From the NCBI GenBank assembly GCA_900660155.1, contig CABFPE010000115.1, forward strand, positions 1,314,778-1,378,777: a stretch of 64,000 nt of DNA, given 5' to 3'. Of this stretch, positions 55,177-64,000 are shown piece by piece (the stretch's first letter is position 1; each line of letters opens with the position of its first letter). Under the pieces are notes generated by a model, which worked only from the letters and a program-made list of their open reading frames with translations, had not been told where the DNA came from and did not search any database. The stretch is from Hofstenia miamia. Lineage: Eukaryota; Xenacoelomorpha; Acoela; Hofsteniidae. Both the position numbers and the translations under genes were made by a program.

Positions 55177-58100
55177 GTAAGTTGCATTTATTATTTCTAA
55201 GAGCATTTTTATTAAGTGTAGAGTGTACCAATCCTAGGCCCATTGAGCATCCTTGAATGTGAGGGGTCTGCAGCTTTAACCTGAGATTTATATTGTGATG
55301 ATGCCACTAAATGAACTTTTCCCGATTTTGTAGTTTTGCAATAACAATTGAAATTTTTGATTGCGAGATTTTAATGCGTGAGATTAATTTTACTAGGAAT
55401 ATATACATCTTATGATTACAATATTCAAAGTTTATTTGATGTATAAGTTCCAACACTGGTGGTTAGACAGCAGATTTATACGTTTAGTATCGAATACTCT
55501 TGTTTGTATTTACTTAAACGTTTTTTTGTTAAAATATAGAATTGGAAATGTAGTACACATGGCTAAAATTACACAAAAAATTGCGGAAAGTTGAATTATA
55601 AAATTACATCATTTTAAGCTAGGGTATTTTATGCATTTTCCAAAAACGCTGTTACAAAATCAAGGTTTAGTATGAAGGAAAATTTTGATGCGTACAATAT
55701 ATTTATTAATGTTTTCTTTCAAAAAGTTCCTCTCTGGCAACAAAAATTTTGTTAAGCAGCAAAAGAAGTCGTTACGTGGAGTGCATTGAAATTCTTTAAG
55801 GAACATGTCCCGACATACTTCAGAACTCTTCTCTGGCTGCTCTCCATTTCTTTTGTTTTGGTAGATATAAATGATAGCATACTATATGGTAACCATTTAA
55901 TTATTCACATGCACTCTTGCAAGCTGATTTGTTTTTGTGTAATGGTTAAATAAATCTGCATTACAAAATCCGTCCTTTAGAGGAGAAATACATTATTAAG
56001 CTAAAATAATTGTAATACAAGCATTTTCAACATGAAATTAAAATAAATTTTGCAGTTTATTATGTTGTAGTTATTCGTCCATTAAATGTTACATTTATGT
56101 TGTAATAAACATTCTAAATTGGCGAATACCTCTATAATGAGGAAGTGATTTTCGTGTGTTCCAGCAGAAAAAAAATTGTACAGCATTGCTTCAAAGAGTT
56201 ACAAAAATCCCCCAGTAATCATGCAGTTGAGTTTAGAATGTCTCAAAGATCATTTTGAATGCATACCACAATTGTAAATGGGTAGATTTTTCAACAGTAG
56301 AGCCCGCTCAGTCCAATGAAATAGTGATTTAGAATAGCCCTCAGAAACGTATACAGTAATGTTTGCAATTATTTGATGTTTAACAAATACAAATATTTCA
56401 GAAATTTTGAACAAATCCAAGGGGATACTATATATGTTCTTCAAAAAACGCAAATATTGCTCATTATTCAAACAAATAAAATAATTTGAAAATATTTGAA
56501 ACATCTGTACTAAAAGAATATTTTATGCGGTGCTTTGCAATGCTCAGTCCCTCCGCGGCAATTTACGATATGAATATTATCACCGCTTTCAGTCTCGGCC
56601 AAAAAACGAATTCTATAACTGTTCATACTGAAAAACTCTGCAGTGGTAATACAGACATGGGCTAGCTCGCGCTTTACAAGATCCTTTGTTGCAGGTACAA
56701 GTTTCGTACTACGTCAAGATAAATCTCTACAAGTCGTGCGTCCTCCAAATTTTACTTTATACCTATTCGTTCTGGAGAGCTGACATTTATATATTGCAAA
56801 AGCTGCAAAATTTCCATCTCTGGCCGAAAAGATGGATTCTTGTCAGTAATCTAAGTACTGATGAGACACTCTTGAAACTGTCTTTTCTATCGATATTGTA
56901 TTGTCCTCAAGTAGATGTGATGCAACTCTAAGATCGTGTGTAGTGGGATGGAGTTGGTTATTTGCTCGTGTGTTTCTTTACTAATTCCTAAATACAACTT
57001 GGGTCATCTAAACTAATTGTTTAATCTTAAGAACACAGAAACCAAACTCACCTCTCACTTCTTTTTCATTACATATACTCAGCTGAGGAATTACTTCATA
57101 ATATCAATGCAAGTGGATCCTTTTATGTTTTCCGTCATGCGTTGTAAGGCACAAGTGTTTTATTAATGCTTTTTTTGCAATACATAAAATGATCTCGACG
57201 ATGTATTTGGTTCCTAAAATGCAAATATAATACCTCTGCTGACTACTCTAACTTTTTTGATACTTTTGTTACTTTTTCTTTCTGATTTTGCAAGCTTCCT
57301 CTTGAAATGGGTCAATAAAGAAGTATTATAATTTTAGAAAGGAATGTTTTCAAATTTATTTGATCAATTTATTGCTATGTTGATGTTTTATTCCGATGTT
57401 GGTGTTTTGTTCCGACCTCTATTTCTTTTAGACTGATTTTTGGATAAAATTCAAACAGAAAGCCATACTCCTACGTTGCCATAAATTACAGTAAACTTGA
57501 TTGAATGCTACTTTACTTACGATCTCGTACATTTTCTGCAACTAAAAAATGTTAGTTATTTTTTTATGGAAATGTGCTTCAAACCTCGTATCACACAAAG
57601 TTATTACATTCAATGCTCATTGCAAATATATATATCAACAGACTTTAATAACACCTAAAATTACGTTTATTTCTGTAATTCTAAAATATAAGTGCATAAT
57701 TTTTGAGAAAATCGCATTTTACTAATAACTTAGTTCGCTATCAGTATGAATGAAGTAATTTCTTAAAAGCAATTGCTATATATAAATATCTTAATATTAC
57801 ATAGTTTCCTTTTTTATGCAATTATATCATTCTTTGCTTCAAATTTGACATTGTGTAATTAATATATTTTGGTAGTCTCTTTCTTCGGCTACGTTTAATA
57901 TAGAAGATCACGATTGATTTTCATTTTAGTTACAGTAGTGAGTTTTTGGGTTTAAACAGTGTTTAAATTTGAGGTTTTTATTTAATCAAATTTCCTTTAT
58001 ATATTTCTAGTTTAAGTATGAATGACATTACCCCTTGTAATGAAATTATATATCATTATATTTTATTTTCGAAAATGGAGCTTAAAACATTAACCACGTC

Positions 58101-60680
58101 CAATAAAATTGAGTTTTAGTGAGTTTTGATAGGTTCATCGTTCAATGGAGCTGTTAGCCAAAAAAACTACAGCAAATGGGGTATTGGACTAAGCGTCATA
58201 GACGTTCAAATCCTTATTAAAAAGTACCTGGACTCTATTAATCGTAGTGTAAGCTATTTTAAAGATAATTATCCAGGTTATGGCTTTGTCCGCAACTTTA
58301 TGGAACGGAATAATATGGTTTGTCCTACAGCAGGACACATAGCTCGTGCAAGTATTTCCAGGCCTGAAGACCTGATATTAATCATTCTTCATAGAGTTGC
58401 AAAAGGCTGGTAATGTGTTACCAAAAAAGTAAAAAAGTGATAGTGAAACGTTTTACAAGATGAGTTGAGCTTGTGCGAGAACATTCTAAGTCCAACATCT
58501 CATTAATGGTGTGTGGCAATGCAGTTGGTGATTTGCTCCCTCCATTTGTTTGCTATAAATCTAAGAATTTGTATGAAGGCTGGACTCAAGGTGGACCCAC
58601 TGGAACGCATTACGCAACAACAAATTCTGGGTGGTTTGAGATGGATACATTTTTAAATTGGTTTTCGAATGTATTTATACGAGTAAAGTGTGACAATGGC
58701 CAGAAATGGATCGGAGATAATTTATCTAGTCATTTTAATGCAGAAGTAATAAGAGTTGCTAAAGAAAACAACATCTGTTTTTGTACTCTTCCTCCAAATT
58801 CAACACATCTTATGCAGCCGCTTGATGTGGCTGTGTTTAAATCTTTTAAAATGCATTGGCGTGAAATTTTAAGCAATTACAGAAAAGAAACGAGACAAAA
58901 AGGACCAATACAAAAAACTTCATTTCCGATTTTACTTAGTCAAAAATTTGATATGTGCTTTTCGTGCTTGTGGGCTAGAGCCTCGAAACCATGAAGAGCC
59001 TATAAATCGACTGCCTGGAGAAAGTTCACACCATAATAATGGTCTAAGACTAGATGAATGCCTCATAGAAATTTTTAAAGACAATCGAAAATCGACTAAA
59101 ATTTGTAGTAGAGGTCGGAGTGCAAAAACTCGTAGTTCCGGGCAGAGCACTAGAAGAGACAGATATTCCATCTACTTCATCAAGTTCACATAATGTACCA
59201 AAACGGGGAAGAGGTAGACCTCCAAAACAGGACGAACCAGCGTCTTCTTCCGAAGAAGAAGAGGACATTTGCATTGGCTTTCGAAATATCAAGGCGCTAA
59301 CTAGATTGAATGTGTATCTTGTTTCCATTGGTTCTGTGGAGTGTGTAATAATGTCAGTAATGACCCTTATTATAAGTGTAATAATTGCAAAGAATGATGG
59401 TATTATATTTGAGTCAAATTTTTATCCAAGTTAAGTATACATGCAGCATTCCGAATTACCCCATTTTTTACAAAATTTATATGGTTTCATGTAATTTCAA
59501 ATATCCAATTTATTTATAAGGCTTTTCGTACTGAAATTTGTTTACATATAAAGGACATTATGTTTGCGGTTTATGAGTAAACCTGTGTTTAAGATGTTTT
59601 TCTTTTCCTGTTAATTAATAAAAATGTATGAAAACCCGTTCCGAATTACTCCAGTTTACGGTATATAATGTCAGGTTCGTAGTAAATATTGATCTGTTCT
59701 TTTTAACAGATCGATAACGCGTTACAAAGAATTGATATAAGTAAAAGTTACAAAGTTTTTGTTTTTATTGAAATGCAGCAAGGCCAGTCACCATACCTCA
59801 TGGATGCTCCACGTTCTGGTCGGCCGTGTTCTACCACCAATGCCAACAATGTTCAGCTTTTTCAAAGCATCATTAAGAAAGAACCAAGGCAATCAGTGCT
59901 TTGCATTTCAGTGTAGACTGGACTAAACAGAGATACGATTAGGCAAACCTTAACTCAACAACTTGGCCGCAAAAAAACTTTCTTCGATGTTGGTCCCATA
60001 TGTTTTGCAACCAGTTAACAAATGCGACCGCATATTGTGCGCTGAATTCATCAACACTCTATTTGCTTGCAACAATATTAAAGATTTGATGCATAAACTG
60101 GCAGTTCAGGACGAGACTTGGGTTTTATTGACAACAATCATACAAAACAAGAAAAAATGACCTGGGTTGCTCCATCAGCACCACACCTGTGTATCATTCG
60201 GCTATTTCTGATGAACAAAAAAAACAAGGCTGATTGTTGCATTCACGGGTGATGGAAAGATTGCCATTTCAGCTAAGAATTCAGGTGAAACCATTACAGC
60301 AGAGTCGTACGTTGAATTTGTGCGGAAGGTTGGAAAAATTGTGCACACTTCGATCCCCAACTAGTTTGGAAGAATTTTGGTGAATGTAAGACAATGCACG
60401 TCCCCATAGTGCTCAGTCCACAAACGCTTTTTTCAACAACGAGGTGTGAGAATAATCAAACAGTCGCCGCCCTGCAATCCTGACCTAAAACTCTGGAATC
60501 ATTGGATTTTTAAACTGTACGAACATCTTCGTCTATTTGTTTTTACGAATGAAGAAGAGATGGTAAATGAATCATTGCGGTGTTTCCGCCAACTTCCCAA
60601 TGATCATTTCCAGAAAGAGTTGCTAGCATTGAATGAACATTGTGATTACTGAGTTATTCTAAAGACTTTATTATCACACC

Positions 60681-60715
<35 letters not shown>

Positions 60716-63181
60716 ATTTTAATATACTTTTGGTCAATTTAGCCTATATCAGCAATTATTAAGGTTGGATAGATCACATACGAGCCCCATGACCTAGTCG
60801 AAGGAAGATTGATTGAAATCCAGTTTGTACCCATTACTAGCTATATCCAAAGTTTTTAAGTAATAACCACTCTTTCCTTGTTTTGTTGTGTCAGCAGTCA
60901 GTTTCCATCAATTCACTTAAGTAAAGACACCTGGGATTTCGATTGTCCTGTGAGGCAACGAGCCCCCCTCTCAAACATTGTTTACTTCGTCTATTTGAAT
61001 GTAGCTTATCCCATTAATCGCCTTCTTGATTTTTTATTTTGATTTTGAACATTACATCTTAGTACAGGGTTTTTCTTGGCTAAATATGGTATTAGTTTTT
61101 CTTTAAATGTGTTTCCACTATCGACGTTTTAGCAGATTTTAGTGGAAAATGCATTTATTTGTATTCACATTTTTTATCATTTGATGAGAATCGATAGTGG
61201 AAATCATTTCCTAACTCCAATGATATTTTGTTCGACAGTGGGATAATTAGCAACATTTTTTCAATGATTGGTGAGTTTTGGAATGTTCACAATATTTGCA
61301 TATTTTGAAGTTGAAATATTTTAACTTCAATAATTTTAATCGGCGTTTATGAATACGTTCCTAACTTCAACTAAGCAATATTTTCAAGAAGCTATCGTTC
61401 CAACTATCGACTTTTTATCAGATGATAAAAATGCAGATAGAGTGTTCAGATTTACACTATCGACTTTTATCAACGATTGATAATAGTCGATAGTGGGAAC
61501 ACATCTTAAGAAAGTTTGAATTATATTGGTAGCAATAAAAACCCTGGTAACTTGCAAGCAGAGCGTGTTCACATTATTTTTATTGATCCTTGAATTTTTG
61601 CCTGCTTACCTTTTTTGTGTGAGTGTTATTGAGTATATTTTGTAACACGATTTAATATACATGTATGTAGTGGTCTGTAATCAAATGGAGCCATGTACAT
61701 CTGGCAGGTAACGTACATATTTCATGCTTTTTATGAATAACCGCCCAGTCTTCTTATGTATGTGCACAATAAAATTGGGCTGGGTTTCGGCCGAAATCTC
61801 ATGGGCTTGATAGTTTGTACTAAAAATTTTAGCTGGAGGCCTTGCACTAATTTAAAAGGGAGTTGAGTCAAGCAAACATTATCCTTTCAAGTGTCTCTGA
61901 ATACCAGTGTTTCTTCGCCTTCTAGTATTCATTGCAGCCGCTGTATTCGTCGCTAATACTGATTTTTGTCCCGTTTTAATTAACATACAACCTTTACATT
62001 ATCATAGAAGCTCTGAATGCAATATTTTAACATTTATAGATACTCTGATTAGTATAGGTGCATTATGGATGATTGTGCTGTATAAAACCGGGTTTAAAAT
62101 GATAGATTAACTATAAATTTTGAGAAATTCTGGCTCCCAATGACATGTTTTCTATCAACGTTTGTCTAAATTCAACGCCCTTAATCCTAAAATTCCTAAT
62201 GTTCTTTGCTTTGTAGCAAGTGCTGCACCTGAAAATAATCAACTTCTAGAGGCCAAATTAGTAATACTTTCAGCTATAATTGGCATTAAGAGTAATTCTA
62301 AGTATCACTTTTCTTAAAATAGCGCGTTTTTGTTTTGTTTGTAGCCAAACTTTCTCGTTTTAACCCTTCAGCTAAAAGTTTTCCATCGTTTTTAAACTGA
62401 ATTATAAATATTTCTACTAAAAATTAATGCGTAAAAAGCGCTTGCTATTGGTTTTTTTGCTATATTTTACCAACTTCTAAATTTGAGAGTTGTCTCTTAG
62501 ACTTAAAAAACGGAAACTGCGCGATGAATTTCTGGAAAATATTGTAAAATATCAAAAACTACTTCTTGATGTTAAAGGTGATATGAAGCTACAAGGCAAA
62601 GAGAAGAGTCAGTCATTCGATGTTCATAATATTCCTTCCGAATCGTATGATGACACCATTCAAAATTCCCATCCACTAAATCAAGAGGTTTATTTCTACT
62701 TATTTTTCGAGATAGTGTAAATTTTTTATAATTTTTTTAATTTCAATATATTTAATTTGAGGATAAGGAATATCGTGGAAGATTGTGCGAAAAATATTCG
62801 TAGCCTCTTGAATTGCTATTTATATATTCTAAATTTTTCTTTTATTCTGAATATGCACTTTAGGCAACTCTGCAGGATAAAATGCACTTGGAAGAACTTC
62901 AACAACGACAGAATGCATTTGAAAAGCTCGAGGGGGACATTGTTGAGTTGAATGAGATTTTTCAAACAATATCTGCAAGCGTTCTCGACCAAGGCACCAT
63001 AATTGATGGTGTCGAGGAGAATATTGAGCAGGCTGTGTATCACACTGAAAAAGCTAACACAGAATTGAGAAGTGCTGTGGTGCACAAATCTGGTGCGATG
63101 AGGAAAAAAATTTATATAGTGATCATCATCGTTGCCGCGATTCTCATATTTATTTTAATTCTCAAGTTCTTATTTGGCTAG
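54965..63181 (+). CDS. Qa-SNARE syntaxin, syntaxin-7/12 type, three exons
   Basis: The spliced model is 54965-55176, 62501-62687 and 62864-63181: 717 nt, 238 residues, phases 2 and 0, GT-AG junctions. It is an endosomal/lysosomal membrane-fusion SNARE by family. The N-terminal part (about 5-115) has the helical Habc pattern; LKKRKLRDEFLENIVKYQ matches the RLVAEFTTSLTNFQ helix of human STX7. The SNARE motif spans about 142-208 with its central-layer Gln at 176 in LDQGTIID (STX7: HEQGDVID). A basic stretch (RKK, 213-215) precedes a C-terminal membrane anchor (216-233) and a five-residue tail (KFLFG). It is slightly shorter than human STX7/12 (about 260-276), mainly in the linker. Intron 1 is 7.3 kb and full of transposon remnants. 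An AATAAA lies at 63453-63458. STX7 and STX12 cannot be separated by eye. Confidence 0.92.
56520..56940 (+). pseudogene. LINE reverse transcriptase C-terminal fragment (syntaxin intron 1)
   Basis: At 56710-56930 the + strand reads KINLYKSCVLQILLYTYSFW, LQKLQNFHLWPKRWIL and DETLLKLSFLSI. This matches the LYKSCVLPxLLYGSExW / LxxxQxxxLRWIL / LxxLxxLPI series after the RT palm of non-LTR elements. The upstream 170 bp may belong to it. No other domain was found, so it is a short 5'-truncated or internally decayed piece. Confidence 0.6.
58093..59690 (+). mobile_element. pogo/Tigger-like transposase pseudogene (syntaxin intron 1)
   Basis: At 58126-58413 the helix-turn-helix side reads SFNGAVSQKNYSKWGIGLSV and FKDNYPGYGFVRNFMERN. 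At 58473-58994 the DDE_1 core reads ISLMVCGNAVGDLLPPFVCYK, WFEMDTFLNWFSNVF, WIGDNLSSHFNAEVI (catalytic Asp), CTLPPNSTHLMQPLDVAVF (third acidic position) and HWREIL. A Ser/Glu-rich tail with the AT-hook-like KRGRGRPPK follows at 59200-59230. The segment between the two halves that should carry the first catalytic Asp (YNxDETG block, roughly 90 residues) is deleted, and there are further frame changes at 58.98 and 59.1 kb. The motif ATTCCGAATTACCCC at 59448 and TTCCGAATTACTCC at 59640 may be subterminal repeats of the right end. Confidence 0.85.
59720..60665 (+). mobile_element. Mariner-superfamily transposase pseudogene (syntaxin intron 1)
   Basis: On the + strand, KLAVQDETWVLL at about 60100 carries the first catalytic Asp region. 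Around 60370-60410, KTMHVPIVLSPQ stands where the DNAPxHxS box should be. At 60443-60652, VRIIKQSPPCNPDLKLWNHWIFKLYEHLR matches the PPYSPDLNxLDxWIF block near the last catalytic Asp. HTH-like sequence lies upstream (about 59.83-59.98 kb). Many stops and at least four frame changes are present. It is more decayed than the pogo-like copy beside it. A (TA)n tract follows at 60684-60712. Confidence 0.7.
61107..61505. mobile_element. TTAA-flanked MITE, about 399 bp (syntaxin intron 1)
   Basis: Left end ATGTGTTTCCACTATCGAC and right end GTCGATAGTGGGAACACAT are inverted copies, bounded by TTAA at 61103-61106 and 61506-61509. A TTAA target site is the piggyBac signature. The core ACTATCGAC or its complement recurs inside several times (about 61185, 61400 and 61465), with TTTTATCA palindromes. 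No coding capacity. Confidence 0.75.
62501..62687 (+). CDS. Syntaxin gene, exon 2 (last Habc helix and linker)
   Basis: The acceptor TCTCTTAG|A completes Lys71 and the donor GAG|GTTTAT is phase 0. Encodes LKKRKLRDEFLENIVKYQKL and a polar linker (residues 72-133). Confidence 0.9.
62864..63181 (+). CDS. Syntaxin gene, exon 3 (SNARE motif and membrane anchor)
   Basis: The acceptor CACTTTAG|GCA is phase 0 and the exon ends in TAG. Encodes ATLQDKMHLEELQQRQ, then the complete SNARE heptad region with LEGDIVELNEIF and LDQGTIIDGVEENIEQA, then the hydrophobic anchor IYIVIIIVAAILIFILIL. Confidence 0.96.
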   Translation, partial: ATLQDKMHLEELQQRQNAFEKLEGDIVELNEIFQTISASVLDQGTIIDGVEENIEQAVYHTEKANTELRSAVVHKSGAMRKKIYIVIIIVAAILIFILILKFLFG

Positions 63182-63935
63182 GTGGTGTTAAATAATGGAG
63201 CTGTAGCAATATCATGAACTATGTAATTATTTTGTTAACTTTAAGTTACTGCAATTGAAATCTGCATGGATTCTTTGATTGCTTTCGATACCGTAATTCT
63301 AGTTTTATTAAGATGATATTTCTTTCCTTACTGATTCTTATAAGAATTACGGCTTCGATTTTCAATTCACAATCTTTGTAAATAGATTAGTAATTTATTT
63401 GATTTAGTATTAAATATATTTGATATGGATCGATTTTTTCAAGTACATTTTTAATAAAATGCTGAGTTATCGTATTGCATGAGTTATTTCACAATTTGAT
63501 ACAATGCTTTAACACAGGCGCATATTGAATTTGGTTGATTAGCACAAGTATTTATATATGACTTGATTTTGCATGGTCAGCAAGGACGTATTAAGTTTAG
63601 CTGTTTTAAAAATTAGGTCCTGAATTTTTATTAATAGACATTTTACTTAAGATATTGCTGTGTCAGCAATAATTGGTTTACTTCCAATACAAGAACGTTA
63701 ACGAATCATATTTAAAAGTTATTGGATAGTGCGTGGTGTAATAATATGGCATTAAGTACATTAAATAAAATATCTGTACATTCGAATGTGTAAATACCAT
63801 TCGAGAACGTTGAGCTAATAAGCGAAATTTTGCGCTCTTCAAGTTTTATAATGCAATTGGCAGCCAAGCTCGTCTATAGTAATATACAATTCTAAGCTTT
63901 CTTATTTTTTCTAGGTAACAGTATGATTATTATTA

Positions 63936-63966
<31 letters not shown>

Positions 63967-64000
63967 TATTAATTATTCGATTATTCTAATAATGAAAATT
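63182..64000. other. 3' flank of the syntaxin gene, ending in an (ATT)n tract
   Basis: Contains AATAAA at 63453-63458 and again near 63766. No further gene is seen. The last part is an (ATT/TTA)n microsatellite at about 63930-63970. Confidence 0.5.

Noticed and set aside
61774-61800. Perfect short palindrome TTTCGGCCGAAA
   Set aside because: Twelve bases with no surrounding structure; expected by chance in 64 kb.
1-64000. CRISPR arrays, operon-like bacterial gene clusters, rRNA genes
   Set aside because: None seen. The window is animal DNA with introns, and no regularly spaced short repeats with unique spacers or rRNA blocks were found.

Overview
The window is strongly AT-rich eukaryotic DNA with GT-AG introns, many (TA)n tracts and a dense load of DNA transposons and LINE fragments. 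Three host genes can be built from it, all on the + strand: a seven-exon SLC10 (sodium/bile-acid cotransporter) family gene at 11902-25353, a single-exon full-length IGHMBP2 helicase gene at 51938-54658, and a three-exon syntaxin-7/12-type Qa-SNARE gene at 54965-63181. The gene set (IGHMBP2 with both R3H and AN1 domains, and an SLC10 with a secreted-type N-terminal ectodomain) and the transposon types (Tc1/mariner, pogo, hAT, LINE) indicate an invertebrate animal. The sequence alone does not settle the phylum.

Layout. 1-11.9 kb: no gene seen; (TA)n tracts, a foldback palindrome near 8.1-8.5 kb and a dispersed inverted repeat pair. 11.9-25.4 kb: the SLC10 gene; its introns hold fragments of at least three LINEs, a hAT MITE with a perfect 8-bp target duplication and a Tc1/mariner-superfamily copy with both ends. 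25.7-31.7 kb: a DDE transposase fragment and a hAT element split by a large inverted-repeat (foldback-like) unit, with an assembly problem marked by single Ns. 32.5-43.1 kb: a block almost free of CG dinucleotides, holding fossil LTR-element pieces, a LINE end, a Tc1 copy and a hAT MITE. 43.1-51.9 kb: an unassigned coding-like fragment, a broken hAT transposase and a palindromic element around an N gap. 51.9-63.2 kb: IGHMBP2, then the syntaxin 306 bp downstream; the 7.3-kb first intron of the syntaxin holds a LINE fragment, a pogo-like copy, a mariner copy and a TTAA-flanked MITE.

The two exon models are supported by matching splice phases at every junction, by CDS lengths divisible by three (1953 and 717 nt) and by family motifs that run across the junctions. 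The three genes have no obvious shared pathway: membrane solute transport, an RNA/DNA helicase and endosomal membrane fusion. The close same-strand IGHMBP2-syntaxin pair, with a polyadenylation signal overlapping the first stop codon and a 3' splice-site-like sequence just before the second start, is the most interesting host-gene arrangement and could be an operon read with trans-splicing. The most striking compositional signal is the CG-free block and its sharp right edge near 43.1 kb.
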